From positions 1-23,659 of the forward strand of contig SFCN01000036.1 in NCBI GenBank assembly GCA_004558595.1: a stretch of DNA of 23,659 nt. Reading direction: 5' to 3'. This DNA is from Phascolarctobacterium sp. GTDB lineage: Bacteria > Bacillota > Negativicutes > Acidaminococcales > Acidaminococcaceae. Positions 7,299 to 14,355 of the stretch are shown piece by piece; positions within the stretch are counted from its first letter, which is position 1, and every line of letters starts with the position of its first letter. The notes beneath the pieces were generated by a model. The model was not told the DNA's origin. It saw nothing but the letters and a program-made list of their open reading frames with translations, and made no database searches. A program made the translations under genes and the position numbers.

Positions 7299-8336
7299 TT
7301 ATTTTTTCAGGTTTTGGCGAATCTTCTCTAACTCAGCTTTCATAGCCTTGTAGGTGCCAGGTTTTACGCCTTCCTTAGCTTCCATGTTTTCATAGATAGG
7401 CAGGATAGCTTTATCAAATTTTTCATGGTCAACTTCGTTAAATTTAACGCCCTTGGATTCCAGCTCAGCCTTAACCTTGTTGTAGGAATCGTTGGAAATC
7501 TTCAGCATTTCAGGGCCGCCCTTTTTGAACTCTTCGATGACGATCTTACGGTCTGCTTCAGGAATGCTGTTCAGCACCTTAGTGTTGATGTAAACGCCGC
7601 AGGTACCCAGTAAGTGACGAGTGAAGGCCACGTTCTTAACGTGCTCATAGCATTTGGTACCGATGTTGGTGAACTCGGAGCCTTCCAAGCCGTCAACAAC
7701 CTTTTGAGAAACTGCCGGTAAGGTTTCGGACCAGGGCAGCGCGGTAGCGGTTGCGCCCATGTAGTTAATGGTGTCAACATAAACCTTGGATTTAGGAGTA
7801 CGCAGCTTCATGCCTTTTAAATCTTCCGGAGTTTTGATAACCTTATTGGTCATAACATTGCGGAAGCCAAACACATAGTCCAGAGCCAAAACGGTGATGT
7901 TTTTCTTTTCAGCATCAGCCTTCATCTTGGCCAGCATATCGCTGTTGCACAGCACTTCATATTCTTCAAAGCTTTGGAACATCATGGGACCAGCAAATAC
8001 CTTAAATTCGGGAACATAATCGCCCAAATAGGAGGGATCCTCTACAGAGATAAAGTTAGCGCCTTGAGCTACCTGCTCCAAGCCATCCTTATAGGTAGCT
8101 AATTGACCTTGGCCAAAGCATTGGATTTCTACGCGACCTTGAGTCTTTTCTTTGATACGACCAGCAACCAGCTCCATGGATTTGTAAAGCTGTTCATCGG
8201 GAGAGAAAACGTGGCTTAATTTCAGCACGATTTTCTTATCGGCAGCCGCCTTCTTCTCATCCTTTTTGTCGCCGCCACAGCCGGCCAAAGCCAGCATCAT
8301 AACTGCCATTAACAATAGAGCGATTATCTTTTTCAT
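7299..8336 (-). CDS. dctP: TRAP transporter substrate-binding lipoprotein (DctP family)
   Basis: Extracytoplasmic receptor of the TRAP system, 345 aa. It has a lipoprotein signal: MKKIIALLLM, hydrophobic core, lipobox LALAGC with Cys at residue 20. The mature region shows the DctP fold signatures FGFRNVMTNK (155-164) and LKGMKLRTP (173-181). R179 in KLRTP is the conserved Arg that pairs with the ligand carboxylate, so the ligand is probably an organic acid and not glycerol, despite glpK downstream. I choose ATG 8336, six nt after AGGAGG. The longer form beginning at 8357 would include the ribosome site. First gene of dctP-dctQ-dctM-glpK. Confidence 0.94.
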   Translation of the reverse strand: MKKIIALLLMAVMMLALAGCGGDKKDEKKAAADKKIVLKLSHVFSPDEQLYKSMELVAGRIKEKTQGRVEIQCFGQGQLATYKDGLEQVAQGANFISVEDPSYLGDYVPEFKVFAGPMMFQSFEEYEVLCNSDMLAKMKADAEKKNITVLALDYVFGFRNVMTNKVIKTPEDLKGMKLRTPKSKVYVDTINYMGATATALPWSETLPAVSQKVVDGLEGSEFTNIGTKCYEHVKNVAFTRHLLGTCGVYINTKVLNSIPEADRKIVIEEFKKGGPEMLKISNDSYNKVKAELESKGVKFNEVDHEKFDKAILPIYENMEAKEGVKPGTYKAMKAELEKIRQNLKK

Positions 8337-8412
8337 GTGCATCCTCCTCAACTTCATTGTTGCATAGTAAGGTAATATCTACGGAGCGCACCCCGCATCT
8401 TTCCATGTCTTA

Positions 8413-8441
8413 ATCTTAACATTGCTTCACAAATCTGTCAA
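8413..8441 (-). promoter_or_regulatory. Sigma-70-type promoter of the dctPQM-glpK operon
   Basis: On the minus strand TTGACA (8441-8436), a 17-bp spacer, then TAAGAT (8418-8413). A start near 8406 gives a leader of about 70 nt before dctP. A 9-bp inverted match (CTTAATCTT at 8409-8417, AAGATTAAG at 8505-8513) has one arm on the -10; it may be chance. Confidence 0.82.
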
Positions 8442-8542
8442 TAATTTTACGAAAACTGCCGCAATTGTCCTCAAAACACACTATAGAAAAACCAAAATGA
8501 AATCAAGATTAAGTATAAGTAAAGTTTAGGCAAAAAATGAGT

Positions 8543-9757
8543 TTATTTAATACTAGCTCTATATTTAAGCACGATGGCCAAAATCAGGCTTAGCACAAAG
8601 CAAGCACTAAAGAAATATAGAGTGATGCTATAGCTATGAGTACGCTCGTAAAGCTGGCTCAAAAGCAAGGGCCCAGCGATGCCTGCCAAGCCCCAAGCAG
8701 TCAAAATGCGACCATGGATGGCGCTGAGCTGCTTGGTGCCATATATATCGCTCAAATAGGCCGGCATACAAGAAAAGCCGCCGCCATAACAGGTAATGAT
8801 GATAAAAATCAATGCTTGGAACATGAAGCTGTCCTTTACATCTGCCAATAGGTAGAAGGCTACGATTTCGATAACAAAGAAGGCGATATAAGTATTGCGA
8901 CGACCAATGTAATCTGAAATCGTGGACCACACAATGCGACCACCGCCGTTCAAAAGGCCGATGATGCCAACCATGGAAGCAGCGGCCATGGGCGACATCT
9001 GGATAACCTCCTGGGCCATGGGAGAAGCTACTGCCAATAGGCCGATGCCACAGGTAATATTGGTAAAGAAAACCCACCACAGAGCATAGAATTGCCAAGT
9101 ACCCATAGCTTCCTTACAGGTATATTGCTTAGGCTGATTACTATCAATTTGCACCTTATGAGTTCCGTGACTGGTCACAGGAGCGGTCTTGGGCGCCTCC
9201 AGATAAAGGGCGGAGCACACCATAACTATAACGTAAGCACAGCCCATGATCACAAAATTCTCTACCAAGCCATAGCTAGCAATCAAGAGCTGCATCACAG
9301 GGCCGGCGATAAGGCTGGCGAAGCCAAAGCCCATAATAGCAAGGCCCGTTGCTAGGCCACGGTTGTTGGGGAACCATTTCACGAGGGTGGAGACGGGTGT
9401 TATATAGCCCGTTCCCAGGCCGATGCCGCCTATAACACCGTAAAACAAATAGAGCAGCGCTAAGCTATGCTGGTGTAAGGCATAAGCCGTGCCCAGCATA
9501 CCGCTGCCGAAGAATGCGGCAGCGATAAGTCCACTCTTACGAGGGCCGAAGCGCTCCACATAGGTACCTAGAAAGCCTGCGGAGGTGCCCAAAAAGAGAA
9601 TCGCCAAGCTAAAGGTCCAGGTTACCTGTTGCAGAGTAAAGCCCATCGCCTCCATGATAGGACGAGTAAGCACGCTCCAAGCGTAGACAGAGCCAATGGA
9701 AATGTGAATGCCGATGGCAGCTAAGACGATGAGCCATCTGTTTTTTGTTTGCTGCAT
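8543..9757 (-). CDS. MFS transporter, oxalate/formate antiporter (OFA) family
   Basis: Twelve-segment membrane transporter of 404 aa in the major facilitator superfamily. OFA-type signatures are the N-terminal GIHISIGSVYAWSVLTRPI and LVKWFPNNRGLATG. Family members exchange oxalate and formate or carry related monocarboxylates; the actual substrate cannot be read from the sequence. I start at ATG 9757 (MQQTKNRW), with AGAGG 9 nt upstream. The same frame is open up to 9943, but those 62 codons are the riboswitch and its terminator. The upstream ZTP riboswitch suggests a role in one-carbon or formate supply. Transcribed alone; no hairpin terminator is visible after it. Confidence 0.9.
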   Translation of the reverse strand: MQQTKNRWLIVLAAIGIHISIGSVYAWSVLTRPIMEAMGFTLQQVTWTFSLAILFLGTSAGFLGTYVERFGPRKSGLIAAAFFGSGMLGTAYALHQHSLALLYLFYGVIGGIGLGTGYITPVSTLVKWFPNNRGLATGLAIMGFGFASLIAGPVMQLLIASYGLVENFVIMGCAYVIVMVCSALYLEAPKTAPVTSHGTHKVQIDSNQPKQYTCKEAMGTWQFYALWWVFFTNITCGIGLLAVASPMAQEVIQMSPMAAASMVGIIGLLNGGGRIVWSTISDYIGRRNTYIAFFVIEIVAFYLLADVKDSFMFQALIFIIITCYGGGFSCMPAYLSDIYGTKQLSAIHGRILTAWGLAGIAGPLLLSQLYERTHSYSITLYFFSACFVLSLILAIVLKYRASIK

Positions 9758-9865
9758 TGTGATTACCTCTTTTCTCAAGCATTTTGTAATAGGAAAACAA
9801 AAAGCAGCGTACGTCCAGACTTTTTTACAGAGCGCACCAAAAACATAATTAAGTGTGCAAGCAAT

Positions 9866-9898
9866 AAAAAAGTCTGGGCAGCAGCTGCTTGCCCAGAC
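9866..9898 (-). terminator. ZTP riboswitch terminator
   Basis: Perfect 9-bp stem GTCTGGGCA (9872-9880) with TGCCCAGAC (9890-9898), followed by six T on the minus strand (9871-9866). The 5' arm includes part of the aptamer's pseudoknot strand CCGTC and its conserved CTGGGC, so ligand binding should block the terminator. Confidence 0.92.
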
Positions 9899-9961
9899 GG
9901 TCGGCCATCTCACAATACAGTCCACGTGGTAAACTCCACTCATCCGTCAGGATCTGCATTG
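9889..9961 (-). promoter_or_regulatory. ZTP (ZMP/ZTP, pfl motif) riboswitch aptamer
   Basis: On the minus strand, P1 is formed by 9950-9961 with 9913-9923 (CAAT, CAG and TCC pairing with GGA, CTG and ATTG, with single bulges). CTGACGGA (from 9950) follows, then hairpin GTGG/CCAC (9936-9939 with 9926-9929), then the near-consensus GCCGACCGTCTGGGCA (9905-9890). The usual pseudoknot GGCG/CGCC is replaced by GACGG (9948-9944) with CCGTC (9900-9896): both strands changed together, strong support for the fold. The class senses the purine intermediates ZMP/ZTP, which build up when 10-formyl-THF is short, and turns genes on. The promoter places the transcript start about 15 nt upstream. Confidence 0.9.
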
Positions 9962-9982
9962 CTGTTTTTAAGTTGTACTTAT

Positions 9983-10010
9983 ATTATAGACCATTATATG
10001 TAGTTGTCAA
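9983..10010 (-). promoter_or_regulatory. Strong sigma-70-type promoter for the ZTP riboswitch and MFS gene
   Basis: Perfect TTGACA (10010-10005), 16-bp spacer, perfect TATAAT (9988-9983) on the minus strand. A start near 9976 puts the whole aptamer in the transcript and gives a 5' leader of about 219 nt. The gene-free stretch 9758-10075 holds this promoter, the aptamer and the terminator; 10011-10075 shows nothing I can name. Confidence 0.9.
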
Positions 10011-10075
10011 GATAATGTAGAGAAATAATCATGTATACACAATATCTAGTCTACACTTTTAAAGTCCAAGCGATA

Positions 10076-10237
10076 CTAGTGCTTAGCAAAGTCCTTTTTT
10101 GAGGGACGCAGAGGCAGCGCGCCCTTACCGCAGGAACCGCAGCCAACAGTTCTACCCTGTTTATTAGCGCTGGAAGTAATTTTATAGGCCAAATAGCCTG
10201 CTCCCACAACAATAATCGCCACTAAAATATAGTTCAT
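10076..10237 (-). CDS. FeoB-associated Cys-rich membrane protein, second copy
   Basis: Small 53-aa protein: one N-terminal membrane helix (residues 3-18, MNYILVAIIVVGAGYLAY) and a short basic tail carrying the pair C33-G-S-C36. This is the layout of the small Cys-rich proteins found beside feoB in Firmicutes, whose exact role is unknown. It may bind iron or assist FeoB. The ATG has an AGAGGAG site about 11 nt upstream. It is the last gene of the feo cluster, 34 nt after a paralogue with more cysteines. Confidence 0.82.
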   Translation of the reverse strand: MNYILVAIIVVGAGYLAYKITSSANKQGRTVGCGSCGKGALPLRPSKKDFAKH

Positions 10238-10271
10238 CTGCACTCACACTCCTCTTTGCTAGGCAAGTCGC

Positions 10272-10460
10272 CTAGTGCTTTTGCTGACAGCACTTAGGCA
10301 ACTTTTTCATTGTAGGTGTTTTAATCTGGGTGCAATGACAGCAGCCCTTTTCACCAACAGAACAGCCGACGCAGCCGCCACGCTTATGGGTATGCCAAAC
10401 CTGCTTGGCCGCCAAATAGATAGCACCAATAACCACCAACGCAACAATCCAGGTTGCCAT
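10272..10460 (-). CDS. FeoB-associated Cys-rich membrane protein
   Basis: 62-aa protein with a single N-terminal helix (MATWIVALVVIGAIYLAAK) and a tail rich in Cys and His: GGCVGC, KGCCHC and KCCQQKH, seven Cys in all. It fits the FeoB-associated small protein family, thought to support ferrous iron uptake, perhaps as a cytoplasmic metal ligand at the membrane; the function is not established. It has a GAGGTG site 7 nt before its ATG and lies 28 nt downstream of feoB. Its paralogue at 10076-10237 keeps only one Cys pair. Confidence 0.88.
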   Translation of the reverse strand: MATWIVALVVIGAIYLAAKQVWHTHKRGGCVGCSVGEKGCCHCTQIKTPTMKKLPKCCQQKH

Positions 10461-10488
10461 ATTTACACCTCATTTCTATTATATAACC

Positions 10489-12630
10489 TTATGCCTCTAC
10501 ACTCAAGACATTTTTGCCACCTTTTTTAGCAGGACGGAAGAGGAGATAGATAAAGCCTACGGCAAAGATCACAGCCACAGCGGTACCCGCGTTAAAGGCT
10601 TCACCGCCAACCCAAACCCGACCTAATTGATATACTACTAAGCAAACGATATAAGCATAGAGATTTTGGAACAAGATGGTAGCGATAGTCCATTTTCTGC
10701 TGTTCATTTCCTGACCCATGGTCGAAATAGCCGCTAAGCAAGGAGAATCCAGCAGGTTGAACACCAGGAAGCTAAAAGCTGCCACGGCATTGGGGAACAT
10801 AGCCATAACTGCTTGCCACAAATCAGGCTCTTCTTCGGTAGCTTCGGCCAAGCCCACCAAAATCGCCATGGTGCTGACAATGGCTTCCTTAGCGACAAAG
10901 CCAGAGAAGGCTGCAGCCACAGCCTGCCAGCTAGCAAAGCCCAAGGGAGCAAAAATCGGCGCCAAGCCATTGCCGATAACGGCCATAAAGCTTTGCTCAG
11001 TTTCTTCAACCAGCTCCAGACTGCCCTCAACCATGCCAAAGCTTGCCAAGAACCACATAGCTACGCAGCACAGGAAGATAACGGTACCGGCTTTTTTGAG
11101 AAAGCCTGCAACGCGCTCCCAGGTGTGTAGGAACAAGTTTTTCGCTGCTGGGAAGTGGTAGGGAGGCAGCTCCATAACGAAGGGAGCAGGATCGCCTGCA
11201 AAAAGCTCGCTCTTTTTGAGGATGATGCAGGAGGTTACTACTGCAAAGAAGCCGACGAAGTACATCAGAGGAGCCATATACCATTCCCCACCCATAATCG
11301 CGCCACTCAAAAGAGCGATAACCGGCAGCTTAGCGCTGCAGGGAATAAATGTGGTGGTCATAATGGTCAAACGACGGTCCTTTTCGTTTTCAATAGTACG
11401 GCTAGCCATGATGCCAGGTACGCCGCAGCCAGAGGAAATCAACAGAGGAATGAAGCTTTTGCCGCTCATACCGAACTGACGGAAGAAACGATCCATAATG
11501 AAGGCCACGCGAGCCATATAACCACAGTCCTCCAAGAAGCTCAAGAGCAGGAAGACGATGGCCATTTGCGGAGCAAAGCCGATGGGAGCGCTAATACCGC
11601 CGATAATGCCGTCAACGACCAGGGAAACAAGCCAATCCTCGGTCTCAGCAGCCTCCAATTTTTCCTGTACCCAGGGCTGAATCCATTCGCCAAACAGAGT
11701 ATCGTTGGTAAAATCCGTCACGATTGTACCCAAGGAATCAATGGCAATATAGTAGACAAGGAACATTACTGCTGCGAAAATAGGCAGTGCCAAGAAGCGA
11801 TTGGTCACAATGCGGTCTATTTTATCGGAGGTGGTCAGTCCTGTTTGGCCCTTCACCACAGCCGCAGCCTTTAGCTCGGCAATGTAATTATAGCGCTCGT
11901 TAGTGATGATGCTTTCGCTATTATCGTCCAGCTGCTCCTCGCACATAGCGATAATATCTTCAACTCTAGCCTTTTCACCATCGGTCAGGTTCAAGGCTGC
12001 CATAATCTTGGCATCACGTTCGAAAATTTTCACTAATAAGAAGCGCTCGCTGCTACCAACAACCTTGTTGCCCAGCTCCTTCTTAATAGCCTTCAGCGCA
12101 GCCTCAACCTCGTCGGAGAAGCGTAGGAACCTAGGAGCGCTGCCGCTGGCTCCTTCAATGGCTGCTTCGGCAGCAGCCTTAGTGCCCTCGCCCCGCAGCG
12201 CGGAGGTTTCGATTATCCTGCAGCCCAGCTCACGCTCCAGACGAGCAATATCCAGATGGTCACCATTCTTGCGTACAATATCAATCATATTCATAGCAAT
12301 GGTCACAGGAATGCCCATTTCCAAAATCTGGGTAGTCAAATACAGATTACGTTCAATATTGGAGCCATCCACCAAATTCAAAATGGCGTTAACATTATTT
12401 TCCAAAAGATAGTTACGAGAAATGACCTCCTCCAAAGTATAGGGGGACAGGGAATAAATGCCGGGCAGGTCGGTGATGATTACATCCTCGTGACCCTTCA
12501 GACGGCCTTCCTTTTTCTCTACAGTAACACCAGGCCAGTTGCCCACATATTGCTTGGAGCCTGTCAGCTCGTTAAACATGGTAGTTTTGCCACAGTTGGG
12601 GTTGCCAACTAAAGCTATTTTAGTTTCCAT
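10489..12630 (-). CDS. feoB: Ferrous iron transport protein B
   Basis: Inner-membrane Fe2+ importer with an N-terminal GTPase. The 713-aa length is typical for Gram-positive-type FeoB. The G domain shows G1 GNPNCGKT (9-16), switch Thr36, G3 DLPG (54-57), G4 NMID (114-117) and G5 SAL (143-145). A helical spacer follows to about residue 280. The membrane part has the two conserved Cys-containing Gate regions, including SSGCGVPGIMASRT and TFIPCSAKLPV. The start ATG has GGAGG 10 nt upstream. It follows two feoA genes and precedes two FeoB-associated peptides, probably as one iron-controlled operon. No truncation is visible. Confidence 0.97.
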   Translation of the reverse strand: METKIALVGNPNCGKTTMFNELTGSKQYVGNWPGVTVEKKEGRLKGHEDVIITDLPGIYSLSPYTLEEVISRNYLLENNVNAILNLVDGSNIERNLYLTTQILEMGIPVTIAMNMIDIVRKNGDHLDIARLERELGCRIIETSALRGEGTKAAAEAAIEGASGSAPRFLRFSDEVEAALKAIKKELGNKVVGSSERFLLVKIFERDAKIMAALNLTDGEKARVEDIIAMCEEQLDDNSESIITNERYNYIAELKAAAVVKGQTGLTTSDKIDRIVTNRFLALPIFAAVMFLVYYIAIDSLGTIVTDFTNDTLFGEWIQPWVQEKLEAAETEDWLVSLVVDGIIGGISAPIGFAPQMAIVFLLLSFLEDCGYMARVAFIMDRFFRQFGMSGKSFIPLLISSGCGVPGIMASRTIENEKDRRLTIMTTTFIPCSAKLPVIALLSGAIMGGEWYMAPLMYFVGFFAVVTSCIILKKSELFAGDPAPFVMELPPYHFPAAKNLFLHTWERVAGFLKKAGTVIFLCCVAMWFLASFGMVEGSLELVEETEQSFMAVIGNGLAPIFAPLGFASWQAVAAAFSGFVAKEAIVSTMAILVGLAEATEEEPDLWQAVMAMFPNAVAAFSFLVFNLLDSPCLAAISTMGQEMNSRKWTIATILFQNLYAYIVCLVVYQLGRVWVGGEAFNAGTAVAVIFAVGFIYLLFRPAKKGGKNVLSVEA

Positions 12631-12646
12631 CAGCGCAAGCCTCCTT

Positions 12647-12868
12647 TTACTCCACCAAAATATTTTCTGCTTCTGCCTTGCGCAGGCTCAGCTCGTAACC
12701 ACGCACAGTAACCTCAATGGGATCACCAAGAGGAGCAACCTTGCGCACAAAAATTTCTACGCCCTTGGTCACGCCCATATCCATAATGCGACGCTTCAAA
12801 GCGCCTTCACCACTCAATCTTTTGACGATTGCGCTATCGCCAACAGCAACATCCTTTAAAGTTTTCAT
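12647..12868 (-). CDS. feoA: FeoA family protein (second copy, next to feoB)
   Basis: 73-aa cytoplasmic SH3-like protein that partners FeoB in Fe2+ uptake. Visible family features are GDSAIVKRL near the N-terminus, the central KRRIMDMGVTKGVEIFVRKVAPLGDPIEV, and the C-terminal RGYELSLRKAEAENI. A strong AAGGAGG precedes the ATG. feoB follows at 16 nt. This copy has the canonical DP(I/V)xVxxRGyxLslR form and is the more likely direct FeoB partner of the two. Confidence 0.95.
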   Translation of the reverse strand: MKTLKDVAVGDSAIVKRLSGEGALKRRIMDMGVTKGVEIFVRKVAPLGDPIEVTVRGYELSLRKAEAENILVE

Positions 12869-12897
12869 AGCACCCTCCTTAAAGCAGTTGACCGCAC

Positions 12898-13110
12898 TTA
12901 AATCATAATCTTAGCTGCCATCACCTTGCTCAGAGCAACGCGGGCATCCTTCACATTCACAATTAAATTACCATCAAATTCACTTACTACAGTAATCTCG
13001 GCACCCTCCACAAAGCCCATGCTTTCTAAAAAGCGCTTTGTTTCGCCTCGACCACGCACTGCCATGATTGTGTTTTTTTCTCCTGGCTGAGCTAATAACA
13101 AAGGCATCAT
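12898..13110 (-). CDS. feoA: FeoA family protein (first copy, promoter-proximal)
   Basis: 70-aa FeoA-type protein: MPLLLAQPGE, then KRFLESMGFVEGAEITVVSEFDGNLIVNVKD, then RVALSKVMAAKI. It is diverged from its neighbour, with GNLIVNV where the second copy has DPIEVTV, a known FeoA subtype. Two adjacent ATG codons are possible (13110 and 13107); GGAGG is 4 nt from the first and 7 nt from the second, so 13107 may be used. First gene of the feo operon, with its promoter at 13194-13222. Its specific role relative to the second FeoA is unknown. Confidence 0.92.
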   Translation of the reverse strand: MMPLLLAQPGEKNTIMAVRGRGETKRFLESMGFVEGAEITVVSEFDGNLIVNVKDARVALSKVMAAKIMI

Positions 13111-13160
13111 ATTCCCTCCGTACCTTTCATGTAAGCAATCGCTAACTCTATGGCAAAAAT

Positions 13161-13190
13161 ATACGTAGTTAGGCTTTCCTAACTACGTAT
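13161..13190 (-). promoter_or_regulatory. Palindromic operator over the feo transcription start (DtxR/IdeR-like)
   Basis: Perfect 13-bp inverted repeat, ATACGTAGTTAGG (13161-13173) and CCTAACTACGTAT (13178-13190), separated by 4 bp. Its core TTAGG-N4-CCTAA has the half-sites and spacing of DtxR-family iron repressor boxes. It starts 3 bp after the -10, so a bound repressor would block initiation. It could also fold in RNA, but it is too close to the start to be a normal terminator. Confidence 0.7.
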
Positions 13191-13193
13191 TAA

Positions 13194-13222
13194 AGTTTAC
13201 AATAGCTTTTAGAGCTTGTCAA
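13194..13222 (-). promoter_or_regulatory. Promoter of the feo operon
   Basis: On the minus strand TTGACA (13222-13217), 17-bp spacer, TAAACT (13199-13194). Expected start near 13187, inside the palindrome and about 77 nt before feoA. Confidence 0.85.
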
Positions 13223-13281
13223 GAGATTTTTGTGAAAAGTTATTGCTAATTTTATTATAAGGTTAGCTTATGATTACTTTT

Positions 13282-13881
13282 TTACTTTAACAGTAAGGAT
13301 AAAAGCACCGGCACCAGCAGCGATAAGATTAGTCCATTGATAAAGGCAAACATACCTGCATGCATGCCAGCGCCACGGATGACCAAGGGCAACAGCGAGT
13401 CCATGGTCCCTGCCCCACCGGGGGCAATGCACATCAGCTTGGACCAACGAGCCAACAAGGGGATCAGCACAAAGCTGGATACCTCACGCAGCATATTGGC
13501 CAAAAATGCCACCGCACCCAGCTCCGTGCTATGCATGGTGCTGATAACAACTGAGGAAAGGCTGTACCAGCCCAGTCCTGAGCCTACCAAAATTGATTCA
13601 TACACCGATAAGCCTGTTAGAAAATGACTTATATAGGCTCCGCCCAAGCTGCCGATAACCACACCTGTAGGCAAGGCAAGCGCCAGAGCCAAGTTCTTGG
13701 GCGTGCAAATTTGCTTGAGCAAGCGACGATTACTTCCGATTTCGATACCTGCCACAAAGCCCATAAAGTCCAAGGCTGTCATCAGCGTATCATCCAGCAA
13801 AGGCTTGGCGCTTACATCTAAAAACATATACCCAAGTACCATCCCCACTACAATGGTTCCTAATAATGCGCCAACCATCAT
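13282..13881 (-). CDS. lysO: Lysine exporter LysO, C-terminal half (DUF340)
   Basis: 199-aa membrane protein matching the C-terminal two thirds of E. coli LysO/YbjE, an L-lysine exporter. Recognisable segments are DFMGFVAGIEIGSNRR, the conserved GSGLGWYSLSSVVIS and APGGAGTMDSLLPL. The start overlaps the stop of the N-terminal half (ATGA, with a second in-frame ATG right after), so translation is coupled and the two peptides together (about 296 aa) equal one LysO. Split two-gene versions are known in other anaerobes, so this need not be a frameshift. Last gene of its unit; no clear terminator follows. Confidence 0.87.
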   Translation of the reverse strand: MMVGALLGTIVVGMVLGYMFLDVSAKPLLDDTLMTALDFMGFVAGIEIGSNRRLLKQICTPKNLALALALPTGVVIGSLGGAYISHFLTGLSVYESILVGSGLGWYSLSSVVISTMHSTELGAVAFLANMLREVSSFVLIPLLARWSKLMCIAPGGAGTMDSLLPLVIRGAGMHAGMFAFINGLILSLLVPVLLSLLLK

Positions 13882-14171
13882 TCCACCTCATTATCTTTGT
13901 CAAAATTAGGCGCTAAAAGCTTGATAATCAGATAAAACATCACCATAGAGCCCAAAATAGCGCTGCTGCCTAAAATAAAGGCCTGCTTGCCCAGCACGGG
14001 AATCTTAGCCAGCATCTCCCTATCACAGCCAATTTTTGCGCCCAAGCAAAGCAAAATAATAAACAGGCACACTGTAGAAACACGGTTCAGCCACAGCTTA
14101 GTTCTATAGTTAAACACATCCAGCCAGCCCAGCAAAATGCCGGCGGTAATGGCACAAATAATAATCGTCAT
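13878..14171 (-). CDS. lysO: Lysine exporter LysO, N-terminal half
   Basis: 97-aa membrane protein matching the N-terminal part of LysO: ITAGILLGWLDVF, LNRVSTVCLFIILLCLGAKIGCD and a last hydrophobic segment, ending in a charged tail (DKDNEVE). It has a GGGGG ribosome site 7 nt before ATG 14171 and overlaps the next gene by 4 nt. The charged tail and proper ATGA overlap suggest a true separate subunit and not a recent frameshift. It would act together with the downstream half. Confidence 0.85.
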   Translation of the reverse strand: MTIIICAITAGILLGWLDVFNYRTKLWLNRVSTVCLFIILLCLGAKIGCDREMLAKIPVLGKQAFILGSSAILGSMVMFYLIIKLLAPNFDKDNEVE

Positions 14172-14203
14172 ACAAAATCCCCCTTTGCGTTAGCTATCTT
14201 TAT

Positions 14204-14232
14204 ATTATACCCCATAGCTAGCGCTTTGCGAA
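14204..14232 (-). promoter_or_regulatory. Promoter of the lysO pair
   Basis: Perfect TATAAT (14209-14204), 17-bp spacer and a partial -35 TTCGCA (14232-14227) on the minus strand. The leader would be about 25-30 nt, too short for a lysine riboswitch. Confidence 0.65.
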
Positions 14233-14252
14233 ATACAATTTTACCCAAAAGC

Positions 14253-14282
14253 AAAACCCCCGCGGCCACAGCTACGAGGGTT
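14253..14282 (-). terminator. Terminator of the aromatic amino acid operon
   Basis: Stem 14255-14266 with 14271-14282 (AACCC... with ...GGGTT, 12 positions with one mismatch and two G-T pairs), 4-nt loop, followed on the minus strand by TTTTGCTTTT. It lies about 75 nt after the aroQ stop. Confidence 0.82.
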
Positions 14283-14355
14283 AAATTCATGTTTGATTTA
14301 AAAGGGGTTACAGAACGTTGCTATCCTTTAGACATTTAGCATAATCGCGTTTTTC

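Noticed and set aside
9758..9943. 62-codon N-terminal extension of the MFS ORF
   Set aside because: It covers the ZTP aptamer and terminator; the real start is the ATG at 9757 with its own ribosome site.
2700..10040. 10-mer ATGTATACAC shared at 2700-2709 and 10031-10040
   Set aside because: Two copies of a short AT-rich semi-palindrome 7 kb apart are easily chance, and one is inside a terminator loop.
10718..11874. Long plus-strand ORFs opposite feoB
   Set aside because: These are antisense shadows of a well-supported feoB frame, with no ribosome sites or recognisable motifs.
13241..13290. Possible terminator after lysO (GCTAA/TTAGC pair)
   Set aside because: Only 5 bp with a long AT loop; not convincing as a terminator.
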